Shown: piece after piece, positions 7,585 to 15,263 of the stretch
How the letters are laid out: the number at the start of each line of letters is the position of its first letter
How positions within the stretch are numbered: the stretch's first letter is position 1
Made by a program: the position numbers and the translations under genes
Notes under the pieces: model-generated
What the model saw: only the letters and a program-made list of their open reading frames with translations
Told to the model about the DNA's origin: nothing
Databases searched by the model: none
NCBI GenBank assembly: GCA_043778315.1
Contig: JAYWGJ010000335.1
Location: forward strand, 1-18,349
Direction: 5' to 3'
DNA length: 18,349 nt
DNA from: JBEEMU01 sp043778315
GTDB taxonomy: Bacteria; Bacteroidota; Bacteroidia; Chitinophagales; Saprospiraceae

Positions 7585-7592
7585 TATCTTTG
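7585..7592 (+). promoter_or_regulatory. Bacteroidota -7 promoter element upstream of uup
   Basis: TATCTTTG is a perfect TAnnTTTG -7 box. Its last base is only 4 bp before the ATG at 7597, so the transcript would start at or within a few bases of the start codon. No matching -33 TTTG is seen at 19-21 bp upstream. The 11-mer TATCTTTGTGC is identical to that in front of rlmN. Confidence 0.6.
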
Positions 7593-7596
7593 TGCC

Positions 7597-9471
7597 ATGA
7601 ATTACTTAACATTAGAAAATATATCGAAATCTTACGCTGAAAAAACACTTTTTCGCGGCTTAAATTTATATATTAATAAAGGAGACAAAGTAGCCTTAGT
7701 GGCTAAAAACGGCACGGGCAAAACCTCGTTGCTGCGCGTTATCGGCGGTGTAGAACTCGCGGAAGCGGGCGGAAAAGTGGCGCATAATAAAGATATTAGG
7801 ATTGGTTTTTTGGACCAAGAGCCACATTTTGAGTCCAATCAGACCATTTTGGACGCTATTTTTGACGATAGAAACCCGACTTTGCGCGCTATCAGTCGCT
7901 ACGAAAAAGCGTTGCTGCTCGGTGCAGACGAAGCCGAAATGGCGACCGTTCTGAACGATATGGAGCTAAATAAGGCGTGGGACTATGAGCAGCGCGCCAA
8001 AGAAATACTCACTCGTTTGCGCATAGAAAACTGGGGACAAGCCGTCGGGACGCTTTCGGGCGGACAGCGCAAACGCATTGCATTAGCCAAAATAATCATC
8101 GACGAGCCTGATTTTTTAATCCTCGATGAGCCGACGAATCACCTCGACCTCGACATGATAGAATGGCTCGAGGATTACTTGTCGCAAATCGGTTTGACCT
8201 TATTTATTGTCACGCACGACCGTTTTTTCTTAGAAAACGTTTGTAATAATATCTACGAACTCGATAGAGGCGTGCTGCATAAGTACAAAGGCAATTATTC
8301 TTATTTTTTAGAAAAAAAAGCGGAGCGCGAGCTAAACGAAGCCGCGAACCTCGACAAAGCAAAAAGTTTGTACAAAAGCGAACTTGAGTGGGTGCGCCGT
8401 ATGCCGCAAGGACGCGGCACGAAGGCAAAATCGAGGGTTGATGCGTTTGACGATATTAAGGCGAAAGCCGCAAAACGCCTCGCCGACGACCAACCCGAAC
8501 TCGAAATAAACGCTACGCGCTTGGGCGCGAAAGTGGTAGAATGCTATAATGTAGGCAAAGGCTACAACGGCAGAACGCTGATAAAAGGCTTCGAATACAA
8601 GTTCAGACGCATGGAACGCGTAGGTATTGTGGGCAAAAACGGCGCGGGCAAATCCACTTTTTTGCGCTTGATAACGGGACAAGAAACGCCTGACGAGGGC
8701 AAAGTAGTGATAGGCGATACCGTTCTTTTTGGCTATTACGGACAAGACGGTTTGCAGCTCAAAACCGACCGCCGAGTGATAGATGTCATCAAAGATATTG
8801 CCGAATTTATACCGCTTTCGCGTGGACGCAAACTGACCGCCGTACAGCTTTTGGAGCGGTTTTTGTTCCCGAGCGAACAACATTATAATTATAGCAGCAC
8901 GTTGAGCGGCGGCGAGCGCAGACGCTTATACTTACTCACGGTGATTATGAAAAACCCTAATTTTTTGATTTTAGATGAGCCAACGAATGACCTTGATGTA
9001 CTGACGCTCAACGTTTTAGAGGAATTTTTGGACGATTTTCCTGGCGTGGTAGTGATTGTGTCGCACGACCGTTATTTTTTGGATAAGGTGGTCGACCATT
9101 TATTTATTTTTGAGGACGGCGGAAAAATCAAGGATTATAATGGCAAATACCAAGAGTATCGCGCCGAGCTTGCCGCTAAAAAAATAAGTGGTTACGATAC
9201 TAATAATAGTACCATTTCGGCTCAAAATGCGTCTAATATAAGTGTAGAAAACGACCGAAAATTGAGCTTTGACGAGCGCAAAGAACTAGCGCGTTTGGAA
9301 AAAGAAATACAAAAATTGAGCGCGAAGCGCAACGATATATCTGCTGCGTTTAACGACGTGGCGAGCCTCACGCCCGACCGCATCAAGCAACTCTCCAAAG
9401 ATTTGGACGCTATCGGCGAACAAATAGAAGAGAAGGAAATGCGTTGGTTAGAACTTGCCGAATTTGCCTAA
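7597..9471 (+). CDS. uup: ABC-F family ATPase, Uup subfamily
   Basis: This 624-residue soluble protein has two ABC domains and no membrane segments. Domain 1 has Walker A at 36-43 (AKNGTGKT, with Ala at the usual first Gly), signature LSGGQRKR (153-160), Walker B plus D-loop LILDEPTNHLD (174-184), and His207. The linker at about 240-300 is the ABC-F interdomain arm (LEWVRRMPQGRGTKAKSR). Domain 2 has Walker A GKNGAGKST (346-354), signature LSGGERRR (436-443), Walker B LILDEPTNDLD (457-467), and His490. A C-terminal charged segment (about 555-620) looks like the coiled coil that marks Uup rather than EttA. ABC-F proteins act on ribosomes; Uup is linked to ribosome rescue and to DNA transactions in Escherichia coli. 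It probably has its own promoter. Confidence 0.93.
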   Translation: MNYLTLENISKSYAEKTLFRGLNLYINKGDKVALVAKNGTGKTSLLRVIGGVELAEAGGKVAHNKDIRIGFLDQEPHFESNQTILDAIFDDRNPTLRAISRYEKALLLGADEAEMATVLNDMELNKAWDYEQRAKEILTRLRIENWGQAVGTLSGGQRKRIALAKIIIDEPDFLILDEPTNHLDLDMIEWLEDYLSQIGLTLFIVTHDRFFLENVCNNIYELDRGVLHKYKGNYSYFLEKKAERELNEAANLDKAKSLYKSELEWVRRMPQGRGTKAKSRVDAFDDIKAKAAKRLADDQPELEINATRLGAKVVECYNVGKGYNGRTLIKGFEYKFRRMERVGIVGKNGAGKSTFLRLITGQETPDEGKVVIGDTVLFGYYGQDGLQLKTDRRVIDVIKDIAEFIPLSRGRKLTAVQLLERFLFPSEQHYNYSSTLSGGERRRLYLLTVIMKNPNFLILDEPTNDLDVLTLNVLEEFLDDFPGVVVIVSHDRYFLDKVVDHLFIFEDGGKIKDYNGKYQEYRAELAAKKISGYDTNNSTISAQNASNISVENDRKLSFDERKELARLEKEIQKLSAKRNDISAAFNDVASLTPDRIKQLSKDLDAIGEQIEEKEMRWLELAEFA

Positions 9472-9495
9472 TAAGTAGCTTATCTAGACTAAAAA

Positions 9496-10581
9496 ATGAT
9501 AGAACAACGCATCGAGGCTTACAAAAATGTGGTCGTGCAGATAGCTACCCCGAACGCAATCGGCACTGGTTTTTATTGGCACGACGCAGGGCTGATAGTG
9601 AGCAACGAACACGTTGTACAAGGACATAAAACGGTGGTACTGAACGGCTACGGCTGTTCGGACGTACTCTCGCGGGTGCTTTTTACTGACCCAAAATACG
9701 ACTTGGCTTTTCTGGAATTGCCGCTCGAACACGACTTCGAGACGGCAGAAATATGCACCGAAACGGTACGCGACGGCGACGAGGTACTCGCTATCGGACA
9801 CCCGCTCGGCTTGCGATACACGGCTACGCAGGGCATCGTTTCGCGTGCCGAACGACTACATAACGACCTCCATTATATACAAATAGATGCGGCAATCAAC
9901 CCTGGAAATAGCGGCGGACCGCTCGTAAACACCGACGGGCGCATCGTAGGCGTAAATACTTTTATCATTCGCGACAGCAATAATTTGGGTTTCGCGCTGC
10001 CTGCACACTATCTTTTGGAGAGTTTCGGGGCATATAAATTACACAAAAATAAGGTTGGGACGCGCTGCGCGGTATGCAGTAATTCCGTTTTTGAAGATAC
10101 GATTGAGGATAATTATTGCCCATATTGTGGTACAAAAATTACTTTTTTTAGTAATTTAGACGACTACACGCCTACGGGAATTGCGGCAGTGATAGAGCAG
10201 ATTATTAGCGCGACGGGTAGAGACGTGCGGCTTACTCGACGCAGCAATAACGCCTGGAAACTGCGCGAGGGCAGTGCGAATATCACGATTAATTACGACG
10301 AAAATACAGGTTATATCGCCGCGAAAGCGATGCTTTGTTTATTGCCCAAAGAAAATATAAAAACAATATATGATTTTTTGTTGCGACAAAACGAGCATTT
10401 AAAAGGCATCGCGATTAGCTTGTTCAATCACCAAATAATATTGTCATTAAATATTTACGATAAATACTTAAATATTAGTACAGCTAATAATCTTTTCGTA
10501 TATTTACTGCATAAATCAGACGAATTAGACAATATTTTGATAGAACAATATGGCGCACTGCCGCGAATGGAGGGCGTGTAA
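9496..10581 (+). CDS. Trypsin-like (S1C) serine protease with zinc ribbon and YbjN-like C-terminal domain
   Basis: This is a 361-residue protein without a signal peptide or membrane helix, so it is predicted to be cytoplasmic. Residues 10-175 form a trypsin/HtrA-type protease. The triad is complete: His39 (VSNEHVV), Asp69 (PKYDLAFLEL) and Ser139 (NPGNSGGPL), with AIGHPLG at 99-105. There is no PDZ domain. Residues 191-214 are a zinc ribbon (CAVC...CPYC: Cys191, Cys194, Cys208, Cys211). Residues 225-355 resemble the YbjN/type III chaperone-like fold, with the typical pattern LLRQNEHLKGIAISLFNHQ, then a strand, then LLHKSDELDNIL. The first two domains are secure and the third is inferred from pattern. 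It begins 24 bp after uup, across a small ATAAG-TAG-CTTAT hairpin. A role in cytosolic protein quality control is plausible but not shown. Confidence 0.85.
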   Translation: MIEQRIEAYKNVVVQIATPNAIGTGFYWHDAGLIVSNEHVVQGHKTVVLNGYGCSDVLSRVLFTDPKYDLAFLELPLEHDFETAEICTETVRDGDEVLAIGHPLGLRYTATQGIVSRAERLHNDLHYIQIDAAINPGNSGGPLVNTDGRIVGVNTFIIRDSNNLGFALPAHYLLESFGAYKLHKNKVGTRCAVCSNSVFEDTIEDNYCPYCGTKITFFSNLDDYTPTGIAAVIEQIISATGRDVRLTRRSNNAWKLREGSANITINYDENTGYIAAKAMLCLLPKENIKTIYDFLLRQNEHLKGIAISLFNHQIILSLNIYDKYLNISTANNLFVYLLHKSDELDNILIEQYGALPRMEGV

Positions 10582-10639
10582 ATCAGTTTATAGTCATCAA
10601 AAAAATTATAATACATTACATACATTACAATTTTATAGC

Positions 10640-12334
10640 ATGAATTTTCACTCATTTGAATATCAACGACCTGTATTAAGCACCTTTAAAGCAGATTTTG
10701 AGGCTGCGTTACTACATTTCGAAACTGCCGATACAATAGCGGAGCAGAACGCCGCTTTCGAGCAGATTACGGCTTTGCGCTCCGACTTCGAGTCGATGAA
10801 TACGATTTGCTCTATTCGCCACACCGTGAACACCAAAGATGCGTTTTACGAAAAGGAAAACGACTATTTTGACGAAATTTCGCCCGATTACCAAGCCTTA
10901 GTGACGCAGTTTTACAAGGCGTTACTCGAGGCGCGTTTTCGTGCCGAATTGGAGCAAAAATGGGGACAGCAGCTTTTCGTCTTGGCGGAACTCAGCCTCA
11001 AAACCTTCGAGCCAACGATAATGAACGACTTGCAGGAAGAAAACCGCTTGTGTAGCGAATACACCAAACTTTTGGCTTCTTGCAAAATAGAGTTTCAAGG
11101 CAAAACGTACAATTTGAGCGGCTTGTCGCCAATAGAAACTGGCGCAGACCGCGCGTTGCGACAAGCAGCAAGCGAAGCAAAATGGAACTTTTTTGCACAA
11201 AACGAAGCTGATTTTGATAGAATTTTTGACGAATTGGTCAAAACAAGACATCGCATTGCGGTGGCTTTGGGCTACAAAAATTTTATAGAATTGGGTTATG
11301 CACGCATGAACCGCAGCGATTACACGCCCGAAATGGTGGCTAATTATCGCCAACAAATCTACGAACTCATCGTGCCTATCGCTACGCGGATTCGCGAGCG
11401 GCAGCAAAAGCGGTTGGGCTTGGATACACTATATTATTACGACGAAGGTTTTAGTTTCAATAGCGGTAACCCGCGTCCGAAAGGCAATCCTGAATGGATT
11501 GTAAATCATGCGCGGACAATGTACAAAGAGCTTGCACCCGAAACGCACGAGTTTTTTGAGTTTATGCTAAAAAACAACCTTTTGGACTTAGAAAACAAAG
11601 AAAACAAGGCCCCAGGTGGCTATTGTACCATGATTTCTAAATACCAATCGCCGTTCATTTACTCTAACTTTAACGGCACGAGCCACGATATTGACGTGCT
11701 GACGCACGAAGCAGGTCATGCTTTTCAGACCTACGAAAGCCGCAAATTTGGCATCTCGGAGTATCATTTTCCGACCTACGAGGCGTGTGAAATACACTCG
11801 ATGAGTATGGAGTTTTTGACCTGGCCCTGGATGAAATTGTTTTTTGAGGAAGACTACGAAAAATATATGTTTTCGCACATCAGCGGCTCAATTTTGTTTT
11901 TGCCTTACGGCGTAGCCGTCGACGAATTTCAGCACTGGGTATATGAAAATCACGAAGCAACGCCCGCAGAGCGCAAAGCGGCTTGGCATAATCTAGAAAA
12001 AAAATACCTTCCGCATCGTCAGTCGGGCAGCAATGCGTTTTTGGCAGCAGGCGGTTTTTGGCAAAAACAATCGCATATTTATCAGTCGCCATTTTATTAT
12101 ATCGACTATACATTGGCGCAAATCTGCGCGTTTCAGTTTTGGAAACGCTCGCGCGAAAACCGCGAACTGGCATGGACGGATTACTTGCGCCTATGCAAAG
12201 CAGGGGGCAGTAAGTCGTTTTTGCAATTGGTGGATTTAGCTAAATTAGTGTCGCCGTTTGAGGACGGCTGCGTAAAAAGCGTAACGAGCGAAATAGAGGA
12301 TTGGCTGTTAAGCATTGACGATACCAAATTTTAA
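10640..12334 (+). CDS. M3 family oligoendopeptidase (PepF-like)
   Basis: I place the start at ATG 10640 (MNFHSFEYQR, 564 residues). The frame is open 90 bp further upstream, but that extension overlaps the preceding gene and is not protein-like. The M3 zinc site is intact: HEAGH (His356, Glu357, His360) with the third ligand Glu384 in YEACEIHSM, 28 residues after the first His as in oligoendopeptidase F. The preceding GGYCTMISKYQSPFIYSNFNGT and the downstream QIYQSPFYYIDYTLAQ-type segment are also family features. These enzymes are cytoplasmic, all-helical metallopeptidases that cleave peptides of roughly 5-20 residues. Following a serine protease directly, it could finish peptides that enzyme releases, but that is inference. 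Confidence 0.92.
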   Translation: MNFHSFEYQRPVLSTFKADFEAALLHFETADTIAEQNAAFEQITALRSDFESMNTICSIRHTVNTKDAFYEKENDYFDEISPDYQALVTQFYKALLEARFRAELEQKWGQQLFVLAELSLKTFEPTIMNDLQEENRLCSEYTKLLASCKIEFQGKTYNLSGLSPIETGADRALRQAASEAKWNFFAQNEADFDRIFDELVKTRHRIAVALGYKNFIELGYARMNRSDYTPEMVANYRQQIYELIVPIATRIRERQQKRLGLDTLYYYDEGFSFNSGNPRPKGNPEWIVNHARTMYKELAPETHEFFEFMLKNNLLDLENKENKAPGGYCTMISKYQSPFIYSNFNGTSHDIDVLTHEAGHAFQTYESRKFGISEYHFPTYEACEIHSMSMEFLTWPWMKLFFEEDYEKYMFSHISGSILFLPYGVAVDEFQHWVYENHEATPAERKAAWHNLEKKYLPHRQSGSNAFLAAGGFWQKQSHIYQSPFYYIDYTLAQICAFQFWKRSRENRELAWTDYLRLCKAGGSKSFLQLVDLAKLVSPFEDGCVKSVTSEIEDWLLSIDDTKF

Positions 12335-12343
12335 TATTGTCGA

Positions 12344-12511
12344 ATGATTGTACTTTATAGAGGCGTGGGTTTGGTCGTTGCTTTTTTTGCTTGGTTTTTG
12401 TATCGTTGGTACAACACACGCAATTTGAGGCAGGCGTTTATGGATAGTTTGCCTGCGTTTTTCTTTATTGGTGTATGGATAGGCTTGTATTTTATTGTCA
12501 CAAATTTATAA
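12344..12511 (+). CDS. Small two-helix membrane protein (55 aa), unknown function
   Basis: This short frame starts 9 bp after the M3 peptidase stop and ends 21 bp before the AI-2E-family gene. It encodes 55 residues: a hydrophobic helix at about 3-20 (GVGLVVAFFAWFLY), a basic turn with RWYNTRNLRQ, and a second hydrophobic helix at about 36-53. The hairpin topology, the tight packing between two genes and the lack of overlap with another frame argue that it is real. No family is recognised. Its position suggests co-expression with the transporter-like gene downstream. Confidence 0.65.
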   Translation: MIVLYRGVGLVVAFFAWFLYRWYNTRNLRQAFMDSLPAFFFIGVWIGLYFIVTNL

Positions 12512-12532
12512 AAAATTGTAAAAATATATAAT

Positions 12533-13711
12533 ATGCAAACCCCCAATATTTCTACGCGCCGCTTAGTTTTTTATGCGGCATTAGCGGTTGCTTTTATAGC
12601 AACGATGTGGTATTGTTATGATATTCTTGCGTATATTCTGACCGCATGGGTGCTGTCGTTACTCGGGCGACCAATATTTAATTTGTACAGAAAAATAGGT
12701 TTTGGACAATACAAAATAGGTAACGCGCCTGCTGCCGCCCTCACTTTACTCACTTTTGCAGTGCTGATTGCAGGTATCGCGAGTTTATTTGTCCCGATGC
12801 TCTTAGACCAAGCGCACAATTTATCCGAAGTAAACTATGTCCGCTTAGGCAAAACTCTACAAGATCCGATAGACCAAACCGCGCAGACGCTTCGCTCCTG
12901 GGGCTGGATACCACGTGGACGCACTTCGGCTTTAAATAGCCTTCAGCAAAAAATAATTGGTGAGTTTGAGCCGTCACAATTACCCGTAATGGTCGGAAAT
13001 ATATTAGGGACGGCGAGCGAGTTTTTTATCGGTTTAAGTATCGTTATTTTTATACTCTTCTTCTTCCTAAAAGACGACCGCTTGTTCGTGAACGCGATTA
13101 GAGCGGTTGTGCCTGAGTCGCAGGAAGAAAAAATAGAGTTAATTATTAGCGATACGAGCAAAATGCTGACCCGTTATGTCACGGGTTTGCTTATACAACT
13201 CACCGTTTTCGCGGCTGGTATATCGCTCGCGCTGACTTTTTTGGGCGTACCGAACGCGCTGTTAATTGGTTTTCTGGCGGGTCTATTCAATTTAGTGCCT
13301 TACGTCGGACCGATTGTAGCGGCAGGAATTGGCGTATTATTGACTATCTCCTCCAATCTCGACCTCAAATTTTATAACGAGATGTTGCCGCTTATCGTCA
13401 AAGTACTAATCGCATTTAGCTGCACTCAGTTTTTGGATAACTTCATTTTGCACCCGTTAATTTTTTCTAACAGCGTCAAGGCGCACCCGTTAGAGGTATT
13501 TATCGCCGTTTTGCTGGGCGCAAAACTCGGCGGTGCGGCAGGCATGGTCTTAGCGACACCGTTATATACGGTGGGTAAAATCATTTTGCGCGCCTTTTTC
13601 CGCGAGTACAAATTCGTGCAATTCCTGACAGGCAGTATGGAAGCACCCTTACCTGAGGTCATACAAATCAATGACGCGCAAGACAGCATCACGAGTGCGG
13701 AGCTGAATTAA
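12533..13711 (+). CDS. AI-2E family transporter (TqsA/PerM-like permease)
   Basis: This is a 392-residue integral membrane protein of the UPF0118/AI-2E exporter family. Two N-terminal helices (about 11-46) are followed by TM at about 68-90, then a hydrophilic region of about 60 residues (100-155) that is a family hallmark. TM follows at about 162-180 ending FFFLKDDR, and then a helical segment with TRYVTGLLIQ. The most diagnostic region is FLGVPNALLIGFLAGLFNLVPYVGPI (residues 236-261), followed by VFIAVLLGAKLGGAAGMVLATPL near 322-344. Members have been linked to autoinducer-2 export or Na+/H+ antiport, but the substrate cannot be assigned from sequence. No quorum-sensing gene (luxS or lsr) is in the window. 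Confidence 0.92.
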   Translation: MQTPNISTRRLVFYAALAVAFIATMWYCYDILAYILTAWVLSLLGRPIFNLYRKIGFGQYKIGNAPAAALTLLTFAVLIAGIASLFVPMLLDQAHNLSEVNYVRLGKTLQDPIDQTAQTLRSWGWIPRGRTSALNSLQQKIIGEFEPSQLPVMVGNILGTASEFFIGLSIVIFILFFFLKDDRLFVNAIRAVVPESQEEKIELIISDTSKMLTRYVTGLLIQLTVFAAGISLALTFLGVPNALLIGFLAGLFNLVPYVGPIVAAGIGVLLTISSNLDLKFYNEMLPLIVKVLIAFSCTQFLDNFILHPLIFSNSVKAHPLEVFIAVLLGAKLGGAAGMVLATPLYTVGKIILRAFFREYKFVQFLTGSMEAPLPEVIQINDAQDSITSAELN

Positions 13712-13721
13712 TAAAACTTTT

Positions 13722-14020
13722 CGGAATTATATATTAATTGGCTAACCCTTATATTATAAGTCCTGTAAGGGCAATATATGGGTAGCAATATTGAATAAAA
13801 GGTTCGTAAAACTCCGTAGGAGTGATATATCGGTTGTTTTTTATTGATATATGCGCTACGCTAGTTCAGCCGCAAAAGCAAGTTTTCTTGCGCTTCGCTT
13901 GTTCATCTAATGGCATTTTACGGTTGTTTTCGCTATAATTTTGCGATTGATATATCACGTCTAACGGCGTATTTATTGACTTAGCCAACTATACATAATT
14001 CCGTTGGAATAATTGTAACC
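13722..14020. repeat. Nested inverted-repeat element, MITE-like, non-coding
   Basis: This gene-free 300-bp gap has unusual symmetry. The left end at 13722-13745 (CGGAATTATATATTAATTGG then CTAA) matches the reverse complement of 13981-14003 (CGGAATTATGTATAGTTGG then CTAA), giving terminal inverted repeats of about 23 bp. Inside, 13811-13836 (ACTCCGTAGGAGTGATATAT...) is an imperfect inverse match of 13944-13970, sharing GTGATATATC. Small hairpins sit at ACTCC-GTA-GGAGT (13811-13823), CCCTTA/TAAGGG (13746-13772) and ATTCC-GTT-GGAAT (13999-14011). The 10-mer CGGTTGTTTT occurs twice (13831 and 13921). No open frame of substance was seen. It resembles a non-autonomous mobile or REP-type element, but no target-site duplication is obvious. 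Confidence 0.65.
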
Positions 14021-14034
14021 AAATGATTTCCCCT

Positions 14035-15111
14035 ATGAAAAAAATTAGTGTAATTCTTACTGTTTTAATACTTGCGGTAGCGACTTTTGCTGCACCTATT
14101 CCACTTACTACTGCCCTCAAAAACGGTCAGGTACAAGCAACGCTACGCAGCGAAGGCGGTTTTGCGCGCAAATGTATTCGCCTCACGGTGCGCAATAAGA
14201 CCAAAAAAACGTTGGAACTCCGATTAGCCGCAGGACAATACCTCGTGCCACGCGATACCGCAATGCAACGTATGCTGCTGAGCGAGACGTTGCTGCTCAC
14301 GCTTACCGCAAACGCTACGGCAGACTATGTAATGTACGCTTTTTGTGCGCAACAGCACCACAGTTGCCCACTCACGAACGCTGTTTTTAGCATTGGAGCG
14401 CGCGCACCAAAACCCATTGCCGAACTCGCAGAGCTAATAGAGCAGCGCAAACTATACGATAAATTGGTGGCTCAGGAAGCCGTGTGGTGCTTAACGGATA
14501 ACGCCAAAATATATCATATCTTATCCGAAAACGCTGCTGATGAATTGGCTTTGCGCCAATATGTAGCTGCCGTGAAAGGGATCGACCTTACCAAAATACC
14601 TGCCGTTAAACGCACCCGCGAAGTATATCAAGAGGTAGGCGTACAGCGTAAACAGTATTTGCCAGACCGCGACACTGTAAATTATAATACTACCAACACG
14701 CAGTACATCATCAAAAATATGAAAGTACGCGCTGCCGACAAAACAGGTGATACCGAAACTGACCCGACAGGCGATAAAACGCAAGAAATTAAAGCCGCAC
14801 AAGGTACGCGCAACACGCAAGATAATGCGGACTACGAAGCCCAAAAGGCGTTGCAAGGTGCAAAAGTAAAAGAGATAAAAGGTGTGATGTCAGTCAATAT
14901 AGTTGCGCCGTGCTTCGTTGCTATACAAATTATCAGCCCGACAGGCGCGCTGTTGCAACAAGTGTATCAATCACAAGACGTGGTACAAGGCAAAGCAAAA
15001 TTACCATACAGCTACCAAGAATTTAATCTATCCTCAGGCATTTATCAAGTGCAGCTGATTGATGTTGCGACTAAGCGAGTCTTGCAAACGGACACCGTTT
15101 TTGGTGATTAG
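14035..15111 (+). CDS. Exported protein of unknown function
   Basis: I prefer the start at ATG 14035, because MKKISVILTVLILAVATFA is a textbook signal peptide; ATG 14023 would add four residues. The 358-residue product has three parts. Residues 20-125 look like an Ig-type beta-sandwich (IRLTVRNKTKKTLELRLAAGQY), with Cys104 and Cys111 able to form a disulfide. Residues 126-200 are helical and contain LVAQEAVWCLTDN, a Q-x-A-V-W-x-x-T-D pattern seen in secreted bacterial proteins. After a polar Thr/Asp/Lys-rich linker (about 235-280), residues 283-358 form another beta domain (ISPTGALLQQVY...NLSSGIYQVQLID) that looks like a T9SS or FlgD-type Ig tail. This tail lacks YPNP and the usual basic end. 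The family is unknown. The stop codon merges into the tandem repeat that follows. Confidence 0.8.
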   Translation: MKKISVILTVLILAVATFAAPIPLTTALKNGQVQATLRSEGGFARKCIRLTVRNKTKKTLELRLAAGQYLVPRDTAMQRMLLSETLLLTLTANATADYVMYAFCAQQHHSCPLTNAVFSIGARAPKPIAELAELIEQRKLYDKLVAQEAVWCLTDNAKIYHILSENAADELALRQYVAAVKGIDLTKIPAVKRTREVYQEVGVQRKQYLPDRDTVNYNTTNTQYIIKNMKVRAADKTGDTETDPTGDKTQEIKAAQGTRNTQDNADYEAQKALQGAKVKEIKGVMSVNIVAPCFVAIQIISPTGALLQQVYQSQDVVQGKAKLPYSYQEFNLSSGIYQVQLIDVATKRVLQTDTVFGD

Positions 15112-15115
15112 TGTT

Positions 15116-15219
15116 CAGTGATTAACGATTAGTCAGTATTCAGTGATTAACGATTAGTCAGTATTCAGTGATTAACGATTAGTCAGTATTCAGTGATTAG
15201 TGATTAACGATTAGTAGTC
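15116..15219 (+). repeat. 25-bp tandem repeat array (three perfect units plus a degenerate fourth)
   Basis: Units begin CAGTGATTAACGATTAG and repeat exactly at 15116-15140, 15141-15165 and 15166-15190. A fourth unit from 15191 carries an extra internal AGTGATT and then diverges. The array starts 5 bp after the stop codon of the upstream exported protein, and that gene's last bases (GTGATTAGTG) already resemble the unit. The array is non-coding and the units abut with no spacers, so it is not CRISPR. It fills most of the gap before the SDR gene. Confidence 0.92.
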
Positions 15220-15263
15220 GGAAAAGTATTAAATTTATAAATATAAATATAAATAAAAAAAAT

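Noticed and set aside
7632..7730. Degenerate Walker A (Ala for the first Gly) as a sign of a dead ABC domain
   Set aside because: The essential GKT and the other ATPase motifs are intact, and I believe this variant is common in Bacteroidota ABC-F proteins.
8332..8883. A 183-codon minus-strand frame inside uup
   Set aside because: It lies wholly within the well-supported ABC-F gene, is rich in residues expected from reverse reading, and shows no recognisable motif.
10550..10639. N-terminal extension of the M3 peptidase into the preceding gene
   Set aside because: The extra 30 residues overlap the protease 3' end and the gap and do not look like the family N terminus; ATG 10640 does.
10922..11407. 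A 161-codon minus-strand frame inside the M3 peptidase gene
   Set aside because: It is antisense to conserved coding sequence and has no family features or start context.
15116..15219. CRISPR array
   Set aside because: The 25-bp units abut directly with no unique spacers, and no cas gene is present.
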